Below are positions 22,451 through 30,142 of a stretch of DNA of 39,412 nucleotides, piece after piece. This stretch comes from a virus, in the IMG/VR virus record IMGVR_UViG_3300046777_001349, positions 1 through 39,412 of that record. One strand, written 5' to 3'. The stretch's first letter is position 1. Every line of letters starts with the position of its first letter. The notes below the pieces were generated by a model. The model was not told where the DNA came from and did not search any database. It saw nothing but the letters and a program-made list of their open reading frames with translations. A program made the translations under genes and the position numbers.

Positions 22451-22813
22451 ATGTCGATTTCTAACTACGCTGAACTAGCATTTCTTGACACGTTGCGCGG
22501 GACATCGTATTCCGCTGCTGGCACATACCTGAAGTTGCACACTGGCGACCCTGGTGAGGCTGGTACTTCTAATGCTGCTACGGAAACTACCCGTAAGTCT
22601 GTGTCGTTTTCTGCGGCTTCGTCTGGTTCTATGACTTCTTCTGCAACTGTTGAGTGGACGAATGTGGCTGCGACTGAGACTTATTCGCATTGGTCGTTGT
22701 GGGATGCCAGCACCTCAGGTAACTGTTTGTGGTCTGGTTCTTTGGCTTCGTCTGCTGCGGTTACTGCTGGCGATACTTTTCAGATTACGTCGCTTACGTT
22801 GACGCTGGATTAG
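22451..22813 (+). CDS. Tail-fibre-type protein (LHTGDPG motif)
   Basis: 120 residues, beginning MSISNYAELAFLDTLRG. The middle carries YLKLHTGDPGEAGTSN, a motif well known in phage tail-fibre or minor tail proteins, followed by Ser/Thr-rich beta strands and SHWSLWDASTSGNCLWSG, a beta-sandwich-like end. It is the first gene after the terminator. Codon use shifts strongly to G/T-ending codons relative to upstream genes, suggesting a separately acquired module. Confidence 0.8.
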   Translation: MSISNYAELAFLDTLRGTSYSAAGTYLKLHTGDPGEAGTSNAATETTRKSVSFSAASSGSMTSSATVEWTNVAATETYSHWSLWDASTSGNCLWSGSLASSAAVTAGDTFQITSLTLTLD

Positions 22814-22827
22814 GAGGGTAGCCCCTA

Positions 22828-23064
22828 GTGGCAACAGGCTTTCCTACTTCTCTTGACACGCTAACGAATCCGACTAGTTCTGATTCGCTTACCAGTCCTT
22901 CTCATGCTGACCAGCACGCGGATGCTAATGATGCTATTGAGGCGTTGCAGGCTAAGGTTGGCGTGAATGGGTCGTCGGTGACGACTAGTTTGGATTACAA
23001 GATTTCACAAGCGTTGTCAGCTACTTCGTTGATGGCGATACTTACTATGGATATTGGAGCGTAA
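22828..23064 (+). CDS. Short fibre-type protein
   Basis: 78 residues from GTG 22828, supported by AGGAGG about ten bases upstream. FPTSLDTLTNPTSSDSLTSP followed by HADQHADANDAIEALQAKVG is a recurrent N-terminal signature of phage tail-fibre proteins, where the ADANDAIEALQAKVG helix forms a trimeric coiled coil. Here it stands alone without a long receptor-binding part, so it may be a split fibre base or a trimer adaptor for neighbouring fibres. Confidence 0.75.
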   Translation: MATGFPTSLDTLTNPTSSDSLTSPSHADQHADANDAIEALQAKVGVNGSSVTTSLDYKISQALSATSLMAILTMDIGA

Positions 23065-23065
23065 T

Positions 23066-23404
23066 ATGGCTGTTGGTGATAGGAACGAATCTCGTTTGGG
23101 TGGACCTACACAGTTAGGTACTTCGACTACAACTATTTGTACTGCTGCTACAGGGTATGCGGAGATTATTAAGCAGGTGGTTATTTGTAACACGGATACG
23201 GTTGACCGTACTGTGACTTTGGCGATTGGTTCTGCGGCTACTGCGTCTAATCGTTTGTTTTCTAATTTGCCGATTGGTGCAAATGATGTGATGGTGTGGG
23301 ATACGGCGTTGGTGTTGGCTGCTGGTGAGACTTTGCAGGGGTTGTCTGATACTGCGTCGAAGGTGACTGTTACGGTTGTGGGTTGGGAGAAGCAGACTGC
23401 GTAA
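23066..23404 (+). CDS. Small beta-rich tail-associated protein
   Basis: 112 residues from ATG 23066, one base after the previous stop. ICTAATGYAEIIKQVVICNT and TVTLAIGSAATASNRLF, then VMVWDTALVLAAGETLQGLS, form an all-beta jelly-roll-like fold common in small tail proteins (decoration or fibre-tip type). The stop overlaps the next start (TAATG). It shares the G/T-rich codon style of the two preceding genes. Confidence 0.7.
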   Translation: MAVGDRNESRLGGPTQLGTSTTTICTAATGYAEIIKQVVICNTDTVDRTVTLAIGSAATASNRLFSNLPIGANDVMVWDTALVLAAGETLQGLSDTASKVTVTVVGWEKQTA

Positions 23405-24387
23405 TGGGTTTGGATAACGGTTACGGGGCTGGTATTGGAAGTTTGAAACCAGGGGTTTGTACTAGCACAACACGTCCTGCTTCTCCATATGTCGGTCAAA
23501 CTATTTTTGAGACTGACACTAATCTTGTCAAAGCATGGCTAGGCACAGGATGGTCATCTGGTTTTAAGCACTCAATAACACTTAACGTTGAATATGTTGT
23601 TGTTGCTGGCGGTGGTGGTGCTGCATCATCCAATACTGGTGCAGGTGCATCAGGTGGTGGCGGCGGCGCAGGTGGATATAGAAGTTCTGTTCTTGGTGAA
23701 GCAACTGGCGGCGGTGGAACTATTGAATCTGCTTTGGCTTTATCAACAGGAACATACAGCGTAACTATCGGTGCTGGTGGTTCTGGTGGCACAGACGCTA
23801 AAGGAAGTAACGGAAGCAACACCATATTCCACACCATCACATCTACTGGCGGTGGTGGTGGTGGAATTGGAAATACTGCAGCAAATAGCGGTGGTTCAGG
23901 AGGCGGTGGTGACTATATCGCTGGTGCTGCTGGGACAACTGGACAAGGTTATGCAGGCGGTACGGGTTCAGGAAACTCTCAGTACACATCTGGTGGTGGA
24001 GGTGGTGCTGGCGCAGTAGGTGGCAACGCTACTTCAGGGAAATCTGGTGACGGTGGTATTGGTGTTACATCGTCAATCAACGGAACCGCAACATATCGCG
24101 CTGGTGGCGGTGGCGGTGGTGCGTATTCAACTGGGCGTACACCTGGCACTGGTGGTCAAGGTGGTGGAGGTAACGGTGGTTCAAGCGGTACTGCTGGAAC
24201 CGCAAACACTGGAGGTGGCGGTGGTGCAACCAACACTACTGGTCAGGCTGGTGGTTCAGGTATTGTTCTTTGTCGGTATATAACCAACGATGCGACTGGC
24301 TATACCATTACAGGTGGAACCAAGACAACGTCAGGTTCGTACACAATTCATACATTTACTAGTTCAGGAAGTTTGGTAATCGCATAA
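23404..24387 (+). CDS. Glycine-rich tail fibre 1
   Basis: 327 residues from ATG 23404. Three parts are visible: an attachment-like module (about 15-55: VCTSTTRPASPYVGQ, then FETDTNLVKAWLGTGWSSG) shared with the genes at 24644 and 25579; a long Gly-rich polyglycine-II-like domain (about 65-295) full of GGGG runs; and a C-terminal cap (YTITGGTKTTSGSYTIHTF, ending TSSGSLVIA) almost the same as in the 24644 protein. Gly-rich fibre tips of this kind bind host receptors in other phages. The stop overlaps the next start (TAATG). Confidence 0.85.
   Translation: MGLDNGYGAGIGSLKPGVCTSTTRPASPYVGQTIFETDTNLVKAWLGTGWSSGFKHSITLNVEYVVVAGGGGAASSNTGAGASGGGGGAGGYRSSVLGEATGGGGTIESALALSTGTYSVTIGAGGSGGTDAKGSNGSNTIFHTITSTGGGGGGIGNTAANSGGSGGGGDYIAGAAGTTGQGYAGGTGSGNSQYTSGGGGGAGAVGGNATSGKSGDGGIGVTSSINGTATYRAGGGGGGAYSTGRTPGTGGQGGGGNGGSSGTAGTANTGGGGGATNTTGQAGGSGIVLCRYITNDATGYTITGGTKTTSGSYTIHTFTSSGSLVIA
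24301..24384 (+). repeat. Duplicated fibre C-terminal cap, copy 1
   Basis: 84 bp encoding the last 28 residues of fibre 1. It is very similar in protein and partly in DNA (for example TTTACTAGTTC) to 25493-25576 at the end of fibre 2, and a diverged version ends the protein at 32961. It is a potential recombination site for exchanging fibre tips. Confidence 0.75.
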
Positions 24388-24647
24388 TGGCACATTTCGC
24401 ACAAATCATTGGAGACAAAGTAACCCAAGTAATCGTCGTATCAAACGATGACTGCGCGGGTGGAACATTCCCAGAATCAGAACCAGCTGGTCAAGCATTT
24501 ATTGCGTCGCTTGGCTTGGGTGGCGAATGGAAACAAACCTCATACAACGGGAATTTCCGTGGTGTGTATGCGGGTATTGGGTACGATTTTGACCGTGTGA
24601 ACGATGTGTTCGTTGCGCCTGTTGTCGAGGAACCTGCACCTGAATGA
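24387..24647 (+). CDS. Conserved small tail-associated protein (MAHFAQI type)
   Basis: 86 residues: MAHFAQIIGDKVTQVIVVSN, FPESEPAGQAFIASLGLGG, then WKQTSYNGNFRGVYAGIGY and an acidic end. This is a widespread small protein of aquatic phages, encoded among tail-fibre genes, whose function is not established. It may be a fibre chaperone or minor tail component. It is coupled at both ends (TAATG upstream, ATGA downstream). Confidence 0.8.
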   Translation: MAHFAQIIGDKVTQVIVVSNDDCAGGTFPESEPAGQAFIASLGLGGEWKQTSYNGNFRGVYAGIGYDFDRVNDVFVAPVVEEPAPE

Positions 24648-25579
24648 CAATCTCCGCTACCACACAAGGTTTGAAACAAGGAGTTTGCACTTCTTCTAAT
24701 CGTCCTGCCAACCCTTATACGGGCATGATGATTTATGAAACTGATACAAGTCTTCAGCGCATTTGGTTGGGGTCTGCATGGTCTAGTGGTATCAAACACA
24801 CAAGCCTCATGTCCATTGACTACATGGTTGTTGCTGGTGGTGGAGGTGGTGGATTTGACGTAGGTGGTGGTGGTGGTGCTGGCGGTTACAGAACAACCAC
24901 TGGGACTTCTGGTGGCAACTCCTCCGCTGAATCACAACTTGTTTTAGGAACAGGAACTTATACGGTCACTATTGGTGGTGGTGGTGCGGGTGGTGCTTCT
25001 GGTGGAACTGCTAGTTCGGGTTCTAACTCGGTATTCCATACCATTACATCTACTGGTGGTGGTGGTGGTGGCAACTATTCTGGCGGCTCTGGTGCTAACG
25101 GTGGCTCAGGTGGTGGTGGTTCTGGTTATGGGAGTGTGACTACGGGGGGTAACGGTACTGCCAATCAAGGCTTTGCTGGTGGTGCAGGCGTAAACATCGC
25201 TGGAGGTAATTCAACGGGAGGCGGCGGCGGTGGTGCTGGTGGGGCTGGTGCATCATCCGCTAACGCTGTATCTGGTTTTGCGGCTGGTGGAGTTGGTTTA
25301 GCAAATACTATTACTGGTTCTACTGTCACATACGCTGCTGGTGGCAAAGGCAGTGGTGATTCATGGACTGGCATGACAACAAGTACCGCAAATAGTGGAA
25401 ACGGTGGCGATGGTGCTGGTACTGGTACTGGTACTTTTGCTGGTGGTTCAGGAGTAGTGGTTGTTTCATATTTAACTGCTACTGCAAGTTCGTACACCAT
25501 TACTGGTGGGACTAAAACCACTTCAGGCTATTACACTGTTCATACGTTTACTAGTTCGGGAAGTTTGGTTATCGCGTAA
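24644..25579 (+). CDS. Glycine-rich tail fibre 2
   Basis: 311 residues, a paralogue of the fibre at 23404. The same N-terminal module (VCTSSNRPANPYTGMM, ETDTSLQRIWLGSAWSSG) is followed by VVAGGGGGG, a long Gly-rich domain with SVFHTITSTGGGGGG also present in fibre 1, and the same C-terminal cap. The Gly-rich parts differ enough to bind a different surface. Probably receptor-binding, trimeric or fibrous. It overlaps neighbours by ATGA and TAATG. Confidence 0.85.
   Translation: MTISATTQGLKQGVCTSSNRPANPYTGMMIYETDTSLQRIWLGSAWSSGIKHTSLMSIDYMVVAGGGGGGFDVGGGGGAGGYRTTTGTSGGNSSAESQLVLGTGTYTVTIGGGGAGGASGGTASSGSNSVFHTITSTGGGGGGNYSGGSGANGGSGGGGSGYGSVTTGGNGTANQGFAGGAGVNIAGGNSTGGGGGGAGGAGASSANAVSGFAAGGVGLANTITGSTVTYAAGGKGSGDSWTGMTTSTANSGNGGDGAGTGTGTFAGGSGVVVVSYLTATASSYTITGGTKTTSGYYTVHTFTSSGSLVIA
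25493..25576 (+). repeat. Duplicated fibre C-terminal cap, copy 2
   Basis: 84 bp at the end of fibre 2 encoding nearly the same 28-residue cap as 24301-24384. Confidence 0.75.
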
Positions 25580-26211
25580 TGCCTTTGTCATCTGTTGTTG
25601 GCGCACAGTCGATTGTTAAGCCTGGTGTGTGTACGTCGTCTACTCGTCCTGCGTCACCGTTTGAGGGGCAGATGATTTATGAAACCGACACGGATGTGTT
25701 GGCTATCTGGAATGGCTCGGCTTGGAAACAAGTTGCGGCTGCAACAAAAACAGGCTCAACACTCCAAGTTGTAAGTACAACAAAAACTGACACTTTTTCT
25801 ACGACCAGCACAACCTATGTTGATGTGACTGGCTTAAGTGTTTCAATAACCCCGTCCAGTACAGCAAATAAAGTTTTTCTTATGGCGACTATTTCTATTG
25901 GCTGTGACCCATCAACAACACATACAGCAACCAGGTTGCTTAGGGATAGCACAGCAATCGCTGTTGGAGATGCAGCGGGTTCTAGAGTGCAAGCATCAAG
26001 CACTAGTAAAGCCACGGCAACAACAGCGCAAACTACAGAAACAATTTGGTTTTTAGACTCACCAGCAACAACATCTGCAATTACATACAAAATACAAACA
26101 TTAAGTCTTGGTGGAACTACTGTTGGCGTTAACAGGTCATCAGATGACAGCAACTCTGCTGGAAGAACAAGAACGGTTAGCACTATTACTGCTATGGAGA
26201 TTGCGGGGTAG
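25579..26211 (+). CDS. Tail fibre 3, shared N-terminal module with a different beta domain
   Basis: 210 residues. The first ~50 residues repeat the module of the two Gly-rich fibres (VCTSSTRPASPFEGQMIYET, then WNGSAWKQV). The rest is a Ser/Thr-rich all-beta domain (DTFSTTSTTYVDVTGLSVSI, then ATRLLRDSTAIAVGDAAG), like a phage tail-fibre head of the kind found on many aquatic phages. The shared module with different tips indicates modular exchange. It is co-translated with fibre 2 (TAATG). Confidence 0.8.
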   Translation: MPLSSVVGAQSIVKPGVCTSSTRPASPFEGQMIYETDTDVLAIWNGSAWKQVAAATKTGSTLQVVSTTKTDTFSTTSTTYVDVTGLSVSITPSSTANKVFLMATISIGCDPSTTHTATRLLRDSTAIAVGDAAGSRVQASSTSKATATTAQTTETIWFLDSPATTSAITYKIQTLSLGGTTVGVNRSSDDSNSAGRTRTVSTITAMEIAG

Positions 26212-26214
26212 TTA

Positions 26215-27039
26215 ATGACTACCTATAACCAAGCAGGGTTTCTTTACAACCAAGTCGGGGCAATCTATAACCAGTCTGCCATTGAGCGAACAGCCACAGG
26301 CTCAGGTTTAGGCACACAAACAGCCACCTCAAACTTCTTTAGCATCCTCACCCAAACCGCAACAGGTTCAGGTACAGGCACATCTAACAACACCATCGTC
26401 CACGGATTCCTTCGTACAGGATACGGCTCGGGTGGGGCAACAGCAGGAGACACCGCCAACTGGAACGTCAACCCTGTTCGCACCGCAACAGGCACAGGTC
26501 AAGGAACACAAACCGCTGACCGTGTCATCGTCAAAGTACGTACAGCATCAGGGTCAGGAACAGGCACATCGACTACACTCGGACTCCATGTTGCACCACG
26601 AACTGCTACTTCATCTGGGGCGGGAACGCAGACGGCGACGCGACTCGTCAAGAATCTCCGTACTGCATCGGGTTCGGGAACGGGAGCACAATCTGCGCTT
26701 AGCGCAATCATTTTCCGTAGAGAAGGCACAGGCTCAGGGCTAGGCGACGCTGACCCATCCAACTGGGACAAGTCCCACATCTTCCGTGTACCAGCAACCG
26801 AAGGCTACCCGTTCGCTGTAAGACTTTCTGATGCTTCCCCAGACCGACTGTTCGCTCACACCCCACAAGGTGTTCGCGCCAAAAACCTATACCGACTCAG
26901 CAATGGAACATACACCACTACAGACCCACGCCGACCAGAACTCATCACCCGCATCTACTACGGTGGTCATGACAACTTTCTTACACAACCAGAAATCGAC
27001 GAACTTACCGCAGCTGGCTATGGAAGTAGTATCACCTGA
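26215..27039 (+). CDS. Repeat-rich tail-fibre shaft protein
   Basis: 274 residues. After YNQAGFLYNQVGAIYNQSA it carries about eight imperfect units of roughly 20 residues around RTATGSGxGTQTA (about residues 25-175), a likely beta-helical or fibrous shaft. The C-terminal ~90 residues (NLYRLSNGTYTTTDP, then RIYYGGHDN and ELTAAGYG) form a domain repeated as the stand-alone next protein. The stop overlaps the next ATG by one base (TGATG). Confidence 0.75.
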   Translation: MTTYNQAGFLYNQVGAIYNQSAIERTATGSGLGTQTATSNFFSILTQTATGSGTGTSNNTIVHGFLRTGYGSGGATAGDTANWNVNPVRTATGTGQGTQTADRVIVKVRTASGSGTGTSTTLGLHVAPRTATSSGAGTQTATRLVKNLRTASGSGTGAQSALSAIIFRREGTGSGLGDADPSNWDKSHIFRVPATEGYPFAVRLSDASPDRLFAHTPQGVRAKNLYRLSNGTYTTTDPRRPELITRIYYGGHDNFLTQPEIDELTAAGYGSSIT

Positions 27040-27335
27040 TGGCAATTTTCAGACCACCAACGGACAACTTCGTAGTACCAGTAATCGTCGGGGACTATAT
27101 GGGCGGGCTACGTCTGTCAAAAGACCAGCGTCTAGCGAATCGTCTTGGCGGCAGGATAGAACCATCACCGCGTGGACGGAATATCTTCTTGCTTACCAAC
27201 GGAACTTATACAGACGACCAACCATCAAGCCTTGACATGGTTGCCAAAGTGTATTATGGCGGACACGACAACGAAGTGGATGCTGCAGAGGTGGCAGCTT
27301 TGACCGCAGCGGGATACGGGGCATACATCACATGA
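27039..27335 (+). CDS. Stand-alone copy of the shaft-protein C-terminal domain
   Basis: 98 residues. NIFLLTNGTYTDDQPSSLD, VAKVYYGGHDN and ALTAAGYGAYIT align with the end of the preceding protein, so one arose by duplication of the other or by gene splitting. It is probably a small tail component that could cap or bind the preceding shaft. It overlaps both neighbours (TGATG and ATGA). Confidence 0.75.
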   Translation: MAIFRPPTDNFVVPVIVGDYMGGLRLSKDQRLANRLGGRIEPSPRGRNIFLLTNGTYTDDQPSSLDMVAKVYYGGHDNEVDAAEVAALTAAGYGAYIT

Positions 27336-27607
27336 AGCACAGGGAAACTCATCCAAATCTAGACGTTGAAGGATGCTTCGGCTGTCGAGTTGCTGGTGTC
27401 CGCATGGGTGTCAACACGACCACCACTAGAGGGGCTAGGGTAGCGGAAGTTAATACAACTGAACGCAACTGGAACAAAGACATGCCAGCATACAAGCGTC
27501 TTCGAGCTAACGGTTTACAACCTAAGAAGATTGATGGTGCTGCTGAGGTAGAAAAGAAAGCGCAGGAATCATGGCAAGTGGAGACAGGGATTCTGCCAAA
27601 TATCTAA
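27332..27607 (+). CDS. Conserved small actinophage protein with CxxC
   Basis: 91 residues: MKHRETHPNLDVEGCFGC at the start, with CFGC and His residues as a possible metal site, then NWNKDMPAYKRLRANGLQPK and a charged helical end. This is a short conserved protein I associate with tail regions of actinobacterial phages, function unknown. It overlaps the glycosyltransferase start by 37 nt. Confidence 0.75.
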   Translation: MKHRETHPNLDVEGCFGCRVAGVRMGVNTTTTRGARVAEVNTTERNWNKDMPAYKRLRANGLQPKKIDGAAEVEKKAQESWQVETGILPNI

Positions 27608-28701
27608 ATCTTGTTGGAGTCAATATCGAACATGTTGGCTACGGCAAAATGGTTGTCGGACTTAAAACAGCTTTATCTAAAAGCGTAACTCTGTGTGAAG
27701 ACGCAGAACATGTGGTGTTCGCATTACGCCCTAACCTTATTAAAGGTTGGCATAAAGGGCAGAAACCTACGCTGCTTACCATGTGGGAAACAAACTGGCT
27801 GCCACCAGAATTCTCTGATTATCTTTGCAACTTTGAAACAGTTATAGTTCCATCACTACATAACTGGGAAATCTTTTCTCAATATCATGATAATGTGCGA
27901 GTTATCCCATTGGGTGTTGACCGCGAAATGTGGTATCCAAAACCAGCTGAACCGCATGACAAATTCCGTATCATGTGCGGCGGCTCAGAATGGTATCGCA
28001 AAGGATTGGATGTAGTTTTAGAAGTATTTAACAAGTTAGGTTTACCTAACGCTGAACTACACATCAAGATTGTTCCACCACACCTGTTCGCCCCAACTAA
28101 TCTCGACTATCCGAATGTTGTAGTACACCGAAACTGGATGATAGTCCAAGAAGAAGCTGACCTAGTACGGTCAATGGATTGTTTCATATCGGTGTCACGG
28201 GGTGAAGGTTTTGGGCTAATGCCACTTCAAGCAATCTCAGCAGGCATACCCACCATTCTCTCCGATGCTCACGGTCACCGCGAATTCTCAGACCTAGCCA
28301 CTCACCGCATCCCTACCACCTCGGTACCAACCGCTAAAGGTGTCTGGCAAAACATGGGCGACTGGGACGAACCAGACCCAGAAGCCCTAGCTGAAGCCAT
28401 CAAGGACATGTATAAAAACCGTGACCGTTACCGTCAACAAGCAGAAACCTATGCTGGAGAAACCGTAGCCTTCAACTGGGATACGGCAGCCAAACAGTTA
28501 CTGCAAATCGTTAAACCAACCAGCAACCGTGTCGAACCCAACTGGATACCAATGGAATCTAAAGTCCAAATACAGGTAACCAAACCCATCAAAGCCACTA
28601 TTGGTGACCATACAGTCGACCTGGAACCTGGCAAACCATATGATGTAGTGTTAAACGTACGAAATGTCCTACGGGATGCAGGATACCTAGTGGAGAACTA
28701 A
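27571..28701 (+). CDS. GT-B (GT4-like) glycosyltransferase
   Basis: 376 residues. The C-terminal Rossmann half shows FRIMCGGSEWYRKGLDVVLE, a nucleotide-sugar site, and SRGEGFGLMPLQAISAG at 209-225, the E-x7-E region of retaining GT4 enzymes. The second acidic residue is Gln220 here (E212-x7-Q220), which may alter donor binding or activity. About 65 C-terminal residues beyond the GT fold (VQIQVTKPIKATIGDHTVDL) look like a small beta domain. Being embedded in tail genes it could decorate virion fibres or modify host surface sugars against superinfection. The start is inside the preceding gene. Confidence 0.85.
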   Translation: MASGDRDSAKYLNLVGVNIEHVGYGKMVVGLKTALSKSVTLCEDAEHVVFALRPNLIKGWHKGQKPTLLTMWETNWLPPEFSDYLCNFETVIVPSLHNWEIFSQYHDNVRVIPLGVDREMWYPKPAEPHDKFRIMCGGSEWYRKGLDVVLEVFNKLGLPNAELHIKIVPPHLFAPTNLDYPNVVVHRNWMIVQEEADLVRSMDCFISVSRGEGFGLMPLQAISAGIPTILSDAHGHREFSDLATHRIPTTSVPTAKGVWQNMGDWDEPDPEALAEAIKDMYKNRDRYRQQAETYAGETVAFNWDTAAKQLLQIVKPTSNRVEPNWIPMESKVQIQVTKPIKATIGDHTVDLEPGKPYDVVLNVRNVLRDAGYLVEN

Positions 28702-28862
28702 TGAAGAAACCAACTAAAGCACAAAAGAAAACCCAAAAAGTTATGCACGAATTCAAGGCAGGAACTTTGCACTCTGGCAAGGGCGGTCCTGTGGTAAAGT
28801 CCCGCAAACAGGCTGTTGCTATTGCTTTGTCTGAAGCTGGAAAATCAAAGAAAAAGAAATGA
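28701..28862 (+). CDS. Lys-rich mini-protein, DUF6496-like
   Basis: 53 residues. KVMHEFKAGTLHSGKGGP followed by VVKSRKQAVAIALSEAGK is the pattern of the small DUF6496 family found in phages and bacteria; function unknown. Very basic (about a quarter Lys/Arg), with a Lys tail. It is joined to both neighbours by overlaps (TAATG and ATGA). A DNA- or envelope-binding virion accessory is possible. Confidence 0.7.
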   Translation: MKKPTKAQKKTQKVMHEFKAGTLHSGKGGPVVKSRKQAVAIALSEAGKSKKKK

Positions 28863-29107
28863 TTGAATACAGGGGAGAAAAGTTCGCTGGCTATAACAAA
28901 CCGAAGCGAACACCTGATGCTAATAAATCACATGCCGTTCTCGCTAAAGAGGGCGACAAGGTAAAACTCATCAGATTCGGACAGCAAGGTGTCAAGGGTT
29001 CGCCCGAAGGCACAGCAAGAAATAAGGCTTTCAAGGCTCGTCATGCCAAGAATATTGCCAAAGGCAAGATGTCTGCAGCATACTGGGCTAATAAAGTTAA
29101 GTGGTAA
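28859..29107 (+). CDS. Conserved basic phage protein
   Basis: 82 residues: YRGEKFAGYNKPKRTP, KSHAVLAKEGDKVKLIRFGQ, then KAFKARHAKNIAKGKMSAAY. This strongly conserved-looking small basic protein occurs widely in aquatic phages, often near tail or neck genes, with no established role. The AFKARHA segment suggests RNA or DNA contact. The start overlaps the previous stop (ATGA). Confidence 0.8.
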   Translation: MIEYRGEKFAGYNKPKRTPDANKSHAVLAKEGDKVKLIRFGQQGVKGSPEGTARNKAFKARHAKNIAKGKMSAAYWANKVKW

Positions 29108-29137
29108 TATTCAATAACCCCATCACTAGGAGCAACG

Positions 29138-29254
29138 ATGTCAGTTAAAGGCGAAAAGTACAAGTCCAAGGGTGCGATGAAGAAGCACGAAGGCAAAGAA
29201 GGCAAAAAAGAAAAGATGATGGAGTACGGCAAGAAGCCTAAGAAAAAGAAGTAA
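29138..29254 (+). CDS. 38-residue lysine-rich mini-protein
   Basis: MSVKGEKYKSKGAMKKHE continues with more Lys/Glu and ends in four Lys; nearly half the residues are Lys. AGGAG before the ATG is a good ribosome site, and the next gene starts immediately after the stop, which supports it being real. It completes a trio of tiny basic proteins (28701-29254) between glycosyltransferase and tail adaptor. Function unknown. Confidence 0.65.
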   Translation: MSVKGEKYKSKGAMKKHEGKEGKKEKMMEYGKKPKKKK

Positions 29255-30142
29255 ATGACTACAGCCGCAACCGTCATTGACAGGACGTTGCGACAACTGC
29301 TATCGGGGACGGTTGAAGCGCGTAACAAACTGGCATCAACCATCGATGCCTCTGCCACATCTCTTACTACCTCCTACCCTTTGGAGGGGTTGCGCGCTGG
29401 ACAAGTTCTCGAAATCGGCGCAGAACTTATGTACATTTGGACAGCAGACACAGGAACTAAAACACTTGTTGTCGAACGTGGCTACAACGGAACAACCGCA
29501 GCAGCACACACAGCCAATGACCTCATTAAAGTAAACCCACGCTTCCCACGCGCACAAGTACTTGAAGCAATCAACGATGAGATAGCTGACCTATCCTCAC
29601 CACTCAACGGTTTGTTCCAAGTTAAAACATTAGACATCGATTACAACGGTTCCGACACCATGATTAATCTCACGGGTGTAACCGCAATTATTGACCTACT
29701 CAATGTTTCTGTACGCTACATGGTTGACGATTACCCTGTTGCCCGCAAAGTACGGCTCGTGCGTGATGTCCCAACAGATGACTTCGCATCAGGCTATGCG
29801 TTACGGTTCGACCAAGGAGTATTCCCAGGTCGCCTACGCATTGTCTATAAAGCACCATATGTGACCGCTTCGACCGAATCCTCCGACATCAACACAACTT
29901 GCGGGATTCAAGAGTCGGTCACAGACATCGTTGCAATTGGGGCGCAACTCCGACTTATGTCGCCACGCGAAATTAAACGTAACTTCACCGAATCACAAGG
30001 TGACTCACGACGCGCAGAAGAAGTACCAGTCGGAGCAGTCGGTGGTTCTATCTCGAACTTGCAGCGTTTGCGACGCGACCGTATCCAAGCAGAAGCCGCT
30101 CGACTAATGAGGTCATACCCAACATTTTTATCTAAGGATTAA
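29255..30142 (+). CDS. Head-to-tail adaptor / tail tubular protein A-like
   Basis: 295 residues. An N-terminal helix (ATVIDRTLRQLLSG) is followed by a small beta module (GAELMYIW, then VERGYNGTTAAAHTA) also present in the fibre at 31999. After it comes a mostly helical part with FPRAQVLEAINDEIADLSSP and, near the end, VTDIVAIGAQLRLMSPREI. The C-terminal helical repeat and its place before the nozzle-like gene fit gp11-like adaptors of short-tailed phages. It probably binds the portal ring. Assignment rests on context and general pattern. Confidence 0.65.
   Translation: MTTAATVIDRTLRQLLSGTVEARNKLASTIDASATSLTTSYPLEGLRAGQVLEIGAELMYIWTADTGTKTLVVERGYNGTTAAAHTANDLIKVNPRFPRAQVLEAINDEIADLSSPLNGLFQVKTLDIDYNGSDTMINLTGVTAIIDLLNVSVRYMVDDYPVARKVRLVRDVPTDDFASGYALRFDQGVFPGRLRIVYKAPYVTASTESSDINTTCGIQESVTDIVAIGAQLRLMSPREIKRNFTESQGDSRRAEEVPVGAVGGSISNLQRLRRDRIQAEAARLMRSYPTFLSKD

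Noticed and set aside
23600-25580. Possible CRISPR or tandem DNA repeat array suggested by repeated GGTGGT runs
   Set aside because: The repeats are glycine codons within open fibre genes; there are no constant repeat-spacer units.
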